A stretch of DNA of 64,000 nucleotides, taken from assembly GCA_022495005.1 (NCBI GenBank), contig JAGYXB010000463.1, positions 186,001-250,000 on the forward strand, written 5' to 3'. The DNA is from Rhyacophila brunnea. Its lineage: Eukaryota > Arthropoda > Insecta > Trichoptera > Rhyacophilidae. Below, piece by piece: positions 12,051 to 24,527 of the stretch. A program made the translations under genes and the position numbers. The first letter of the stretch is position 1. The number at the start of each line of letters is the position of its first letter. Below the pieces are notes generated by a model, which saw only the letters and a program-made list of their open reading frames with translations, did no database searches and was not told the origin of the DNA.

Positions 12051-14533
12051 CGTAAAATTAATAGTTGCTCTAAAGATAGATAATTTATATTTATATTTTG
12101 TAAATTAAAACCATTGGTTTAATAGGTTTTTTTTATAATAATGTATTAAAAACGTAAACAAACTTTCTTTTTAACTGATTAATCTTAACTTGGGATGTTA
12201 TTATGTCACGGAAGAAAAAAATGTTCAAAATATATTTTCCAGATAGAAAAAAGCACACACACAGTAAAGGCTGTGTCAGCTACAACAGGGAAAAGTCTTT
12301 TCTCAGGCAACTGATGCTTTTATATTTTTCTTTAAAAACAAATTTCCACGACGTCGGCGTAAACGCTGGATTTCTTTTTACGGTTTGTGTGTGCGAGGAT
12401 GAGGAAGGTTAACAATTTAATATTAAGACAGACTTCCTGGGGGCCAAATTTTTGGGGATTTTGATGAACTTCTTCGTCTTTTCATTTTGCTTCTTTCCTT
12501 TCATTAAAAAACATTTGCGAAGAAACCTTTGAAGGGAGTTTGACAAATGAGGTATCTTTGGAAAGGGAATAAGGCCAGTGGCGTTCATGGTTTAAAGATC
12601 GTGTGTCAGTCTTATCTATCTGACAAGCTATTTCATGTGCGATTAATTGAAGAACCAACCCTCTTCATTTTTTTTAAATATGTTTTTACTAGTTTAATAT
12701 TACTCAAAAAACTTATTTCTAACTTAAATAATATATTACTTTTGTTATCTACTCAAGTTATTAATGTTTGATCCAAGTTTCTTATATTTTATTCTCAAAC
12801 ACAAGAAAATATGAAAAAAAACTATTAATAGTATTATTTTTTTTATATTTCCAACATACGTAAGACACTTCGCGTAGGACAGGGTCTAACATTATTTGCA
12901 TCTTGATCATAGAACCATGAGTTTAAATCCCGTTAAAATTATATCATTAAAAAAATAATGAATATATGACCTTAAATTGTCAACTTTAGGTATAATAGGT
13001 ACTAACTACTACTCAGTAGAAAATCCTGTGACAATTTTAATTATTGTAATACAAATTTGATACCACGTGAACAATCTAAAAAAAGTGTACATATTGTTTT
13101 CAATCATGATTAGTCATTTGTATGGAATTATTAGATAGTCGTCCTCACTTTACAAACAATATATTATATATTATTTGACAATTTATTAGCATGTTTTAAG
13201 CTTAGGTAAAACAGCTTTGTACGTTTTATCAATAATATATATTCATATTTTATTTTTGAAGCTACCGACTACTTGATTTCGAATTTATGTTACATATCTC
13301 AATAATTGCATTGATTTCGGACATTATAATTTTATATATATATACTGATAAAAAAACAGTGGTTTTGCATAAATCCTGATAAACGAAGAGCAATTGGACG
13401 TCTGAGGCTTCTCAGCTCTGATGGTAAACCCTTCAACTTGTCATATATATTCAATAGAACGCCATTTGGTATTTTATGTACCAATTGAGAGTTGGAAATA
13501 ACCTTCGTTACGATTTTGACGGTTTCTTTGACGCCACAATAATAGGAAAATGTTTTTTTAGATGTCACGAGGAGGGCGCTATTGAGTAAAAAACCTCGAC
13601 ACTTACTTAATGTTGGAAAAGCTCTTTTGTCCGAGTTTTCATAATTTCTTAAGATATAGCTAACAAGAATTGTCAATATTATCTAATGGACAGTAAATTC
13701 TAATAATTCATTGGCTAAATAAAGTTATATATAATATGAACCACCTTAAATACATTCATAATAATATTACATAATAATTTGGAAAAAATATTTTTGTAAC
13801 TGTATGTATATTTCTGAGACTTTCTTCATTATGCATATGTATTTATTATTCAATAAAAATGCTACATATATAAATATGGTGACTGATTCATTAAATGCAA
13901 TGTTAAATTGGAAAAACGTTAAGTTGTTTCGCTCAACACCAATATTTTCTGAAAATACTTTTTCAAAATAAGTATTATAAAATGTGTGTGTCTGAATTAT
14001 TCCCAATAATTTAATATTAAATAAAGAGTATTACATTCTTCAATGTTATGTATTAAACATTATTTTTATTCATTGACAAATAAAAATAGTATAAATAACC
14101 ATAAGTATAGGAAACTTTATCAACGACTAATTTGTAAAAATGTTAATAAATGTTATTTCATGCTTTTGCTCAAACAGAACGGAGTATAAAAGTCTGAACC
14201 GTGGAAAACCTTAAGATAAATGCTGTCATATATTAGTATCATTGGTATCATTGGTACTAGTGACCTAAAAGAGTGGAACTCACCATACCATACTGTTTCT
14301 GAAATTTTCATTTTTAGAATGTCCATGTGCCACAGTCATATTATATTATAATAATGATTATAGGATATACACACTGGTTGATTGTTTTTGAGTATTTTGA
14401 ACATTTTTTAAAATTTAATGAATAAATTTTAATATTAATTAATTATGTAATAGTATTATTCCTTATTGAACGTAGGTACATAATTACGAAAGAATATTCT
14501 TTGTCATTTTTACATAATTTACTGTACATTTTT
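12051..14533. other. Gene-less stretch with one unassigned open frame
   Basis: AT-rich. The minus-strand open frame 13332-13676 (114 codons) is the longest here. It includes a segment LPSELRSLRRPIALRLSGF with more balanced base composition than its surroundings, so it may be a fragment of an unrecognised element. Nothing else could be supported. Confidence 0.35.
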
Positions 14534-14816
14534 TACTGAACATACATAACTTGAAAATACCTCAGATGTATACCTACTAGAATGAATATCAATTGAAAAA
14601 AATACGGCGCCCGACGGGATTTAACCAATTAAGCTACAGGCTTCCTATTTAATTACGATAATGTTAACTAGTAGGTTCTATATAAAATGATTATCAAATC
14701 GCGTTATGACAGTACAAAAATCATGTCGGGCGTCATATTTTTTCAAATGTATTTTTTTCTAATAGATATTATATATTATCTGAGTTATTTTCAAGTTATG
14801 CATGTTCAACATATAG
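14534..14816. repeat. Foldback element with tRNA-like arms
   Basis: Imperfect inverted repeats of about 110 bases. The left arm starts CTGAACATACATAACTTGAA and the right arm ends TTCAAGTTATGCATGTTCAAC. Each arm contains CGCCCGACGGGAT or its complement GTCGGGCGTCAT, resembling the tRNA-like B-box segment of SINE family C. The structure could come from two head-to-head SINE C copies or be a true foldback MITE. No target duplication was confirmed. Confidence 0.6.
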
Positions 14817-16068
14817 AAAGATACATTCTCAAATCTTGTAAATTATTCGTTGAATAAAAGAAATGGTTATTTTTTATTGTTAAATCGTCTTTTAAGAATA
14901 TTTACATAATCAAATATTATCACCAAGAGCTCAATATATAAGCTGAATTTACCAAAATATGTTTGTAATAACCCCAGAGACTAAACTATTGAGATGTTCA
15001 ACTCAGCGTAGCTCAATATTGCTGAGAAATGTACCTAATGTCACGGATACGCTTCCAGTTTCTTACTTGTATTTGTCCGCACGTACGACCCTACCACACG
15101 CTACCCTGCAAGGGATGCTATCAATCCAACACTGTCTTGAGTGTCAATATTAGCCTGGTCGTATCCGTCGCGCTATATATCTGCTTCAGCTATATTATGT
15201 ATACATGAACTTATTACATTAAACTTGCCAATCAAACTCATGGTATTAATTTATATTTCCCACAAAAATCGTCAGTTTTAAATGTGCAGTTGTTTTACAA
15301 GGAAATGAATGGAATTTAACGTGTACTTAATTTAATACTAAGTATAAAAAAATCAGTTAAAAGAAAATATACATTTTTTTAAATTAAGTACCTAATCTAT
15401 TTGCAATAAATGATAATACGCACTATCGCTTACAAACATTTAACACACAAATTTAATTATTTTATCTTAAGGCGAATTCTTTGCCTCAATTTACGATCAA
15501 ATGTGACTTCAACGCCATCTAAAGGCATATACAGGCATCTACCATGAATTTCTAAAAATGTGTTTCTAAAAACTTTCGTCGATCGCAACCAGATGGCAAT
15601 AAAATATAAAATAAAATATTGTGTGTCGCCACATATTAAAAATCATAAGCTTGATAAAAATGCATTTAAATTTATTATATATTTACTTACCTATGTAAAA
15701 ATATTTACAATTAATATTTACCCCATAAAATATTTACAATTCTTTTGATTTGATTTAAAGTGTTTATGATTTTTACATTTTGTTTACCGTAGTTTTTTTT
15801 ACAGTGGCAATAAAAGGGTATCCTGTCCAGTTAATGAACCAGATTTTTTTACGTTGTCAATACGAATTAATATAAATATTTTTCTACAGTAAAATTCATA
15901 GTTAGTAGTAAATGAACATTTAAGTACAAATGTTTATAAGATTGAGTTTAATCTTGTACAATTGACAATTACATCGAATTTCTACTAGAGGTGGAATAAA
16001 AGAATGATATTAAATGAATAGCAAAACAAATGCCATTCGAATTATTATTAAACAAACTAAGGAATATA
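14817..16068. other. Gene-less AT-rich stretch
   Basis: No motif-bearing open frame or repeat end seen. Short open frames at 14959-15153 and 15560-15748 look random. Confidence 0.4.
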
Positions 16069-16547
16069 CAGTTGTACTTGGTTATTACTAGGAAGGTTGG
16101 ACCGGCTGAATTTGCTCGTTATAAGCGGTACTCGTTATATCAGAGAATAGGTATTTTTATTGTAGGCGAAAACAACAATTAGACACTTAACTAGTGTCAT
16201 AAACGTAATCTGTCCCCGGCGGCATCCTGTCCGATCGGATTTTATTGCTTAGGGTCGAAATGTCTTTAAACGATCAACACATTACCAGTATTTTAGCTCG
16301 GTATATCCGATAAGTATCTCGTTATAACAGTGAATAAAAATGTATGGAGAAAATCATATACCAAATGTCAACGATTGTTTACGATCAACACATTACCAGT
16401 ATTTTAGCTCGGTATATCCGATAAGTATCTCGTTATAACAGTGAATAAAAATGTTTTGAGAAAATCATATACCAAATGTCAACGATTGTTTCCTCATTAC
16501 ATCCGAGATCTCGGTATGTCCGAGATTGTAATAACCGAGTTCGACTG
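16069..16547. mobile_element. pogo/Tigger-like MITE
   Basis: A 479-bp non-autonomous DNA transposon. The left terminus CAGTTGTACTTGGTTATTA and the right terminus TAATAACCGAGTTCGACTG are imperfect inverted repeats, flanked by TA on both sides (16067-16068 and 16548-16549). Repeated subterminal words such as CTCGTTATA and CTCGGTATATCCGA are of the kind seen in pogo/Tigger elements (GTTATA and CGGTATA themes). It has no coding capacity. It carries an internal 111-bp tandem duplication. Confidence 0.75.
16271..16492. repeat. 111-bp tandem duplication inside the MITE
   Basis: Two adjacent 111-base units (16271-16381 and 16382-16492) differ at only a few positions, for example ATGTATGGAG against ATGTTTTGAG. 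Each ends in the word AACGATTGTTT. Confidence 0.85.
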
Positions 16548-16602
16548 TAGTTATAATTATGACAATATAGTCGATATTATAAAGACATCCCAATTCATTT
16601 CG

Positions 16603-16672
16603 TTTCAACCATGTCCGATCCTAATGGGTTCATATGGGCCTCCACAGAGTGGACGGTTTGTATTAACTAACT
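16603..16672 (-). mobile_element. SINE family A, 3' fragment
   Basis: On the minus strand it reads the family A tail: TCTGTGGAGGCCCATATGA followed by AGGATCGGACATGG. The tRNA-like head is missing, so this is a 5'-truncated copy. Confidence 0.7.
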
Positions 16673-17463
16673 AACTATATCTGAGATAAGAATAAAGTAA
16701 GACACGCAACGAATTGAATAAAAAAGAAGTTGGAGGTAAGAAAAAACGTAAATAAACATGCGAACAAATCTTGATAAGCAAACCCAAGGACAAAATAAGT
16801 GACAAATTAAAAAAAAAATTGTAAAACGTAAGAAAAAAATTTAGAATTTGAAGTAAGTGCACCACTGATTACATAATATTCTAAGAAAAAGACAGAACGT
16901 TATTTCTTTGAAAAAATCTAATGTCGATTTTAAAGAACAGTGCAAGATAAAATAAAAGATAGTTTTATTTATTTTACCTATAAATGTGTAAGTGAAATGG
17001 ATTTGGAGATATAAAAAGAAACCTTATTGGCCCAATGGTTTCTAGGTGTGGACTTTTGTAATTCCCTGAAGATCTCGAATAAATAATTAAAAATTATCAA
17101 CACCTATACCATATTCCTAGGCATCTACTATGATTGAAAAGTAGATCTTAATTTTTTGTATTTATGATTGCTTCATAAAAAAAACAATATTTACGACTTT
17201 ATGATGTAACAGATAAATGAGCAACTAAATAGTGATCCAAATATTATGAAAAGTTCAACTATCAAAGCATCACGGCATAAAATTAGTAATACCACGGTTA
17301 TACACAATTTATTGTACCTACCTATTGTTATAATTTTCTTAGTTCATTTAATCGTTTTTAATTTAATTTATTTTCAAATTCACCTCTTATGTGTTCATTC
17401 ACTGAATTTTTACCCTATATTTTACGGAGACTAATAATAACTTCTATTTTCTACATACTAAAT
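16673..17463. other. Gene-less AT-rich stretch
   Basis: Nothing recognised. Confidence 0.4.
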
Positions 17464-18014
17464 TATCAACCTCCACTTTTTGACAGGACGGCATACAGTT
17501 ATATAGGCACGTAGATAATAATTTTAAGGCCGTAGACAGGAATGAACGTTTGATGGCCCAAGTATAGTACAATAGTATGTATGTAATTAAAGTTAGGGTA
17601 CAAATCGGTTATCCTGGATACAGCGGCAAACACATTTTGAAAATAGCCTATATACTAGGAGTTTGTCGAGGCTGTTTTGATCGGGTTAATTTGTCTTTGA
17701 TTAATATTGTGACTAGAAATTTTAACAATTCTTATTATTTTTAACATTGTATATTGTTCATAATTTTTGCGACTACCACGTGAATAGACGAATTTTATTT
17801 ACTTATAACATTTTAAACACTTAACATAAATATGGAGAAATTGTACAGTCACTAGACAAAGATTAAATTTGATGTGTGTCATAAGTATGCTTTCTTTATA
17901 TTATTATGAAACTATATTTATTTTAAAATCGCTTTATAAAAGGTAGGTACGTCAAAACAGTAATAAATATCTGAAATAATTTCACAACACTATTTCAAAA
18001 AGTGGAGGTTGATA
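17464..18014. mobile_element. MITE with 18-bp TIRs and TA target site
   Basis: The termini TCAACCTCCACTTTTTGA (from 17466) and TCAAAAAGTGGAGGTTGA (to 18012) are perfect inverted repeats of 18 bases. Each is flanked by TA (17464-17465, 18013-18014), consistent with the Tc1/mariner superfamily. The interior has no transposase motif. It is a non-autonomous element of an otherwise unassigned family. Confidence 0.75.
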
Positions 18015-19639
18015 TATGATCGTCCATTGTGACATATGCTCCAATATCGCAAACCGAAAATGTTATTATGGACAGAGCAAAATTAACAGAGTGCTTGTCT
18101 TCATACCTGGCGATATGCTGGCGACCCTTTATTTTCAATGTATGTGTGTGTGTGTATTTTTTAATCTATGCGAGTATTGTTTCAAAAATGGTACGATTTA
18201 TTTCCGCTTTAGCAGCACATGTCGATAAAAGTCTTGTCATATATTAATTTTATTTACTATCGATTAGTTAATATACAAAAATACAAGATTAAATTTAAAT
18301 AACTACCCTAAAAATTAATAAATAATATTTTTAATAGAAACGCTAACCGTTTTTTCTCAGTTATTGCGTACAAACCGAGTTTTTTCGATTTTAATTACAT
18401 GCTTTCTAACTTCAAAATCGATGTTTTTTAAATTTGAAAAAAAAGATATAAGGATATAATAAATTCCAATTTCCGTTTAACGTTTTCCTAGGTAATATAT
18501 TTACGTATATTTTTATCGTAATTTTGATAATTAAACTTATGTCATTCATTCTTGCCACCCGATACAAATGTACCGAATTTGACACGTATTTTTGGAATAT
18601 GGAACTCCATGATGACTTTAAATTTTTTATTTTATTTTTCTCATTACATTTGAATATATATTTACCGATTAATAAAATTTTCTAGCTAATTTTCGATAAC
18701 AACTTTACATAGAGACATCACCTTAACATAAACAATAATCTTTTTTCAACGTCAATAATTACAAGATAAAAAGAACTTTTTATATAATATAACGTTTTTA
18801 AATATTTTGTTGAATCATATAAACTTGACTTGACTATCTAAAACGATCAAAAAAAATTGTACTTGATAGAAATTGATTTCCATAGTAACGCACGTATGTA
18901 TTAATAAATTAGTTGCTAGGACCCCAGACTCCTAGCAACCAATAATAGTGGATTGGATTACGGATTTCTTCCGAAATAACTTTTCATACCAAACAGAATT
19001 AACTGAAAATGAATTCAATTCTACTTAAAGATTGCTAAAAATATTTAAAAATGCACTGGCATCATGTTCTGATATATTTTTAAAGTTTCAAATGTATAAC
19101 TAGTCGGGAAGTTAGTTAAAAATCAATTGCAAGATTTGTACCGGATAAACAACCACCGACCAAATAAGAATACGACATAATAAAAACGTTGTAAAATAAA
19201 GCCACAATATGCTGTAATCTTTTTCCTCTGTTGTATCCGTGTAAAATATGCGCCTAAAATCTTTTAAACCATTGGCCGGGTCATTGGCGATAAACATAAT
19301 ATTGTAATTCATCGTGTAACTATATGAAAAACGAAAGACCATTACGTGTTATTCATTTTGAAGAAGTATCAGAGTATCCCACTTTTTAGTAATTGAGTAG
19401 TTCTGATCACTCTAATTCAAGCCGATAAGAAGGCTGTTTAATCGAATCTCTCACACTATCTTGCTTTTCTCTCCGCTGCAGGTGGCTCTAAGATCTCATT
19501 GGATGACCTAAAGAAGCTTTTCGTGAATTTTAGACGCGATTACAATGTTAAAGGGCGGTTTTAATCATATATTTAGGAATGGATTTAGGACTATGCAATT
19601 CCAGCTAGAATACTCAATTTTTTTTGCAAGAGTAAGTGT
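18015..19639. other. Gene-less AT-rich stretch
   Basis: Short overlapping open frames at 18016-18247 and 19112-19342 carry no family motif. Nothing supportable. Confidence 0.4.
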
Positions 19640-19830
19640 TAAGCATCCTATTAGTGTGCGGTGGTTTGGCCTCCAAGCTCTGTTAGTTTGGCCTAATAGA
19701 ATCTCCGACTTGCTTATGTGGTGAATTGCAGGATGCCGATCACATGCTCTGAGAGTGTTTACATATGTCGGTTGAAAGGTAAGAGCTTCTTAAGTCAGTC
19801 CGACCCTCAGCTGGATATTTTATGGCGAGT
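19640..19830 (+). pseudogene. LINE-like cysteine/histidine motif scrap
   Basis: One frame reads TCLCGELQDADHML, a stop, then ECLHMSVER. The C-x-C-G-E-x4-D-H-x-L-x2-C arrangement is typical of the C-terminal CCHC-like motif of many insect LINE ORF2 proteins. The frame is broken on both sides. It is a remnant and its family is unclear. Confidence 0.45.
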
Positions 19831-20744
19831 AAAAAAGTCTTATTTAGAGGATTGACCGTAATATATTATAATATCAAAATAGTAATAACATACACACTAG
19901 TGTACGTTAATCAAGAGTTTGTCACGTTAGTTACGCCACGGTATAAACCTGAATAGTGGATGTGGAGAAGTAACGGGTGGTAATGGGAAAAGTAAGTAAG
20001 TATGCAAAGGCTTTATTCAGGGATGCTGTAATAATAATACCTACCACAAATTCTGACATAATTTTCATAAAAAAATATATTTTGAATACATTTTCGGGTT
20101 TTGAGCTACTATACTAACCAATTACTGTGTACATGTGCCTCAATATTTGCGTGATAAAGTCCTTGGAAAAGTTAATACTACAAAAAATTCAAGCTCAGAC
20201 AAAAAATCTGCCCTATTTAATGGATAACTAACAAGATCTCCGAAATAAAAAATAGTTTAAAAACTTCCGAGCTTAAGGATTCTGTCAAAGTCTTTGTTGT
20301 TCAATTTACTGCGTGGCTATATATTATATAATATAGTATGTGCGTAATATTTTGTTTTATGCGTTAACTTTATCATCAAATTTTGTAAGTTTTATAAGAA
20401 TTTACTAACACATATTTATTAACCTTTAGCAGAATCTAAATATTTTTGATGATATCGTAAAAAATATAAATTAATGATGATCTTTCTAAACTATCAATAA
20501 TTGGTTTCATAGTAAGAATAAACTTCGAGACATTTAGATGAATAAATTATATAAATTTGAAACTAATTTTGTAGTTTAATCTAATTTTTATTTATTAGTA
20601 TAGCACGATTCAAGAAACAGAGTAGAGGAGAAGATACTTGCAAGGCTCTCTTTAGGTTAAAAACCTATATTGGTGATGATAAACGTATTCTTACCTGCAC
20701 TACAAAATAAATAAATTATCCATTTCACTATTTATTTATTTAAG
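19831..20744. other. Gene-less AT-rich stretch
   Basis: Nothing recognised. Confidence 0.4.
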
Positions 20745-21318
20745 AATACACAATACTCAATACTCATTGAAACACCTGTATTATAGATAGACTTTGTGAG
20801 ATACGTGTCAGATTAAATACTACGAAGTTGTAAAAGATCGTGACTTTAGTAATAAGAAACCAGAGTTTGAAGAAGAAATATAATCTTTCGAACAAATCTA
20901 AACTAATATCTTCAACCGATCCAACGCTCATTTTGTATTACTTTGCACCACAGTATTTTAAATTAGAGTACCGATCAACTTTTAATACGTTTTTCGTGTA
21001 CTCAATCGGTAAAGTTTATATATTTTTTAAATATTTGTACCCAACTTATCGTTTATTTATTAATTTACAATCTTTTTGCCAATCATAATTAATGATCGAG
21101 TGGTTGATGAAAGGTTGATTTATGGACAGATATAAGTATTTAGTGGTACCCAAAGGCCATTGAACTGCCATAATTTGGTATATGTACATGACAGCGAAGA
21201 ACTAGAGACTGAGATTCTTAAAAAGAGCTAGGGGACACGTCATATTATGTCAAATGTATCAACCACAGAAAATGATGATTATGTAAAATAAAGCTGATAA
21301 AAATGCAATTCAAAATGA
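20745..21318 (+). repeat. Dispersed repeat, copy 1 (probable LINE 3' end)
   Basis: About 570 bases closely related to 57488-58022. Shared words include AGAAACCAGAGTTTGAAGAA, AACCGATCCAACGCTCA, TTAATGATCGAGTGGTTGAT and GAAAATGATGATTAT. The 3' half can be read as VHDSEE, the kind of sequence found near the C-terminus of LINE ORF2. That points to a LINE origin without proving it. A more degraded relative may sit at 6535-6625. Confidence 0.6.
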
Positions 21319-21359
21319 GTTAAAATGAGTTAAATACCTACGATGTTTGTACACAAACT

Positions 21360-21660
21360 TTTATTTATATATTTATTATACAAACATTCAATTCAAGACG
21401 TTCACAACATGAGATTTACATTATAACAAATATTACCTACCCTCACAAGAGAGAAGAAGGGAATATTATATTATAAATAATAATAATAAAAAAAACATAA
21501 GTACAATTATTGTATACAGGAAAATTAAATTTAGAATTCAAAATACATAGCACGTCATTGTAAATATCTACATCGTTGAGGAACGCATTGACTAGTCTGG
21601 CACCCGTCGCTAATGATGCATGATAGGCTCGACACGAGGAAACAGTTCCGATCTATTTTG
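21360..21660 (-). mobile_element. LINE 3' fragment (family 1)
   Basis: On the minus strand it ends with the word CATGTTGTGAACGTCTT, which also lies in the 3' UTR of the LINE at 641-4595 (about 4517-4535), followed by GAATTGAATG and an A/T-rich tail. A short upstream coding scrap is similar to the end of that ORF2. It is a 5'-truncated, decayed relative of the first LINE family. Confidence 0.65.
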
Positions 21661-21690
21661 TATGTGAAGAAGTGAATAATATTATAATTA

Positions 21691-21926
21691 GACCATGTCC
21701 GATCCTAATAAAATCATAATATGGGCCTCCACAGTTGAGGTTTTGCATGAAAAGATTGTTAATTTGACGAGAAATGGGTGTAAACCATTTGCTCAATCTA
21801 GTAAGTCTATACTCTGACTTTAAGCACAAATTGAAAAACAATGTGTGTATTTGACAGACTCATAATTCGAACCCGGGATCCACTACATTATAAAGTGACA
21901 CGTTAGCCACTCGGCCATCATGGGCA
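21691..21926 (-). mobile_element. SINE family A, copy 2
   Basis: Minus-strand copy with all parts: the head with GATGGCCGAGTGGC and box B GGTTCGAATTATG-like sequence next to GGATCCCGG, the body word GAGTATAGACTT, the tail TGTGGAGGCCCATATTATGA and AGGATCGGACATGGTC. It is diverged from the consensus of the other copies. Confidence 0.75.
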
Positions 21927-22007
21927 TATTAGCCAAATTAATAAATTTAAAGCTGTCCAAAAAATTAGTTTGTCTATCTGTCATACAAAACTCAAAAATT
22001 ACTAGGC

Positions 22008-22849
22008 CAGGGGTGACAAACGTTTTCCTGTCAGAAGGCCGCATTCATTTATCTTGAATCATAAAAGGAAACATTTAAGAAACATACATAACAATGCATG
22101 TACAGTCATCCCTAAATTTACACGGTAGTTAGGTTCCAAAGGATTTTTTAAGAAAAGGAAAACTATTTTTTTTTTTGTTTTTTCTCGACGTGTAAAAGTG
22201 ATTATTCAATATTTCAATTGAATATTTCTTAGCATCAAACAATGACTTAAAAATATCATCTACTGAGAGTTTTTTCTGTAGCTCTTTAGGTGCCTTGATC
22301 ACAATATCAACTAGGTAAAGCTGAAATGCTAATTTCAATACAATTTCATGAGTCTCAAAATCGGTAAACCTTTCATTGAATTCTACAATTAATACGTTAA
22401 TAATAGCTGCATATTTTTCAAATGACTCTAATTAAATATTTTGTTCATCAATTATCTTCGCTAACAGGGTGAAATGTTCAACCAACATTTCTATTTGAAG
22501 AAGAAGTGTTTTTAAAAAAGATAGCTTTTTCGAAATGCAAAATTACTTAGTTTACCTTGCTACGAAATATTCAAATCATTTTGATTTAACATGATATCAC
22601 ACAAAAATGCAATATTAATATAGAAATTTACTTTCAATAACTCATATCGCAGATTCTGTTTTTCATAAAAATTCAACTATCTTTTCTCGCAGAGAAAAAT
22701 TCACTAAAATGATAAAAAATAATCTAACATATTTTTATACCAAATAAATTAAAAGTTATATAAAAATAAAAGGATTTATTTTGTAAAAATTGGATTCAGT
22801 CAAAAGGCCACACTTGAGACCCTAAAAGGCCATAGGTTCGTCACCCCTG
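22008..22849 (-). mobile_element. Decayed hAT element (842 bp)
   Basis: The termini CAGGGGTGACAAAC and GTTCGTCACCCCTG are inverted repeats. They are flanked by TACTAGGC (22000-22007) and TACTAGAC (22850-22857), an 8-bp target duplication with one mismatch, as expected for hAT. The minus strand carries broken transposase fragments. One reads FYINIAFLCDIMLNQNDLNI, the kind of sequence found in the middle of ZBED5/SCAND3-like hAT transposases, and another is the 22129-22338 open frame. The N-terminal BED finger and the C-terminal dimerisation region are missing. Internally deleted and inactive. Confidence 0.8.
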
Positions 22850-22857
22850 TACTAGAC

Positions 22858-24245
22858 CAATATTAATAAAACTTGCACAACTTAATTATACACTATATTT
22901 TTGGTACTAATGTATTCTCCATTTTTGATATCTCAAAATAAACCTTAAAAGAAAACATACTTGAAATATTTTGAAATGAGCTGCGACAAACGTAAAAAGG
23001 CGCGTGCCTATGAATCGTATAATAAAATTAATAGTTTTTTTTTCACTTCGTGAGCGATCTCGTGTTTGAAATAAATTACTTTTCATACGATATTTGAACC
23101 CTATTTAACATAGAAATAAGTATATATTATTTTACATATAATATTTCACTTGCAACCTGACCTCATTTTTATATTTTATATCTCAACTATGACATTATGC
23201 CTAGTTGATTATATATAAAAAATATATAACGAAAACAATTGGTCTTAAAAGTTTCGGGTAGAATACGTAGCAGTCGTAGCACGTGGAAATATTGGCACGC
23301 GTTCAGATCTTAATATAAATAACCGTGCTATTTAACGCTCCCCTTATCGCATTACAGGCTTACCGTCGCGTAATAAAACAGCGTTAAGTATACCTTTACA
23401 CCTCACGTAGAATCCCACGCTTCAATTTCTTTCAGTCACATAACATATTATATTATTTTCATAGCGCTTTCGCAGAAATTTGCGCATGACCGTCCGTACA
23501 AAGTGAAGCGACGCGGTGACAGCGAGCGATAAATGAACGCGATCAGTACTGTGTATGTTATTCTGGCCTTCACAATAGCTTAAGTCAGGGAAATGTTAGT
23601 GCTCCCTATTATAAAGAGGGCAATATAATATGCGTTAGTCGGTGATTGTTTGCCGTCTATCTACACCGTGTCGGTATTACAACACGCATCAAAGGGCACC
23701 GATATTTGCTTGACTTGAGCCATTGCGAAGGGGGGCATTAAATAGGAGTCTTGGGGTCATATTAAGTGGCCTTGGAAGTCATTTTCAAAGTCATTTTTTT
23801 TATTTTTATTACAAATTACAAATTCACGACGGTCAGAAATAGAAGCAGTATTAGATAAACCGTATAAAAAGAGTAAACGCAGTAAATACAAAATGATATA
23901 AAGGACGTCATGTAACTGTGCTGAAACATTTTACAAATTTTACTTTTACAAATAGATAAAACAACGTCTATCCAACTCAATATCACGTAAGCATAATATT
24001 TCAATATCCAAAGCGGGTTTAGTTGAACATAGTTATTGCCTGACCGATTGGTATTACCGATGTTAAGTTAGTTCTGCATTTTTTGAAAAATCAATGAATG
24101 CTCCCAATCTTAAGAAAATTATTAGGGTAAATATAGATTTCTAATTTTCTTCTTATTTTTAAACTACAATTTTTAAGTATATCTAAGAGAAAGTCAGTGG
24201 GATAAAGCTACGGATACTATCCAGTATCCATATAGCTTCAGATAA
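22858..24245. other. Gene-less stretch with a GC-richer block
   Basis: AT-rich except for about 23260-23740, which is GC-richer and CpG-containing without an open frame. That block could be a conserved non-coding or promoter-like region. No core promoter element or exon could be supported. Confidence 0.35.
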
Positions 24246-24390
24246 ATGAATATCAGCAGGAGTGCCTAGGACACCGGTCTTTCATACAGGGCTCCGAGTT
24301 TGATTCTGGTGAGATCACAATATATTTAAGTAATTTTCTAAATTCCTGGGTTTTTGATTGTTTTACTTCTACTACTGCACTACTGTTTTA
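24246..24390 (+). mobile_element. SINE family B, copy 1
   Basis: tRNA-like head AGGAGTGCCTAGGACACCGG with a decayed box B GAGTTTGATTCTGG. It is followed by CACAATATATTTAAG, a CCTGGGTTTTTGATTGTTTT segment and a TTCTACTACTG end. The same order is found at 35762 (plus) and 31230 (minus). Confidence 0.65.
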
Positions 24391-24527
24391 CTATACTATT
24401 GTCATTGGACCTCATTGCTTGGTATAGTGTTAAAAATAATATAGAACATTATTATATAACATGAAGTTTTTAAATTGCAATAGTTTGATAATGATATCAA
24501 ATCGGTGGAAACGTGTTTTTGTTGGTA

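Noticed and set aside
13332..13676. 114-codon minus-strand frame as a host gene.
   Set aside because: No motif, no clear start context or splice sites; left as unassigned sequence.
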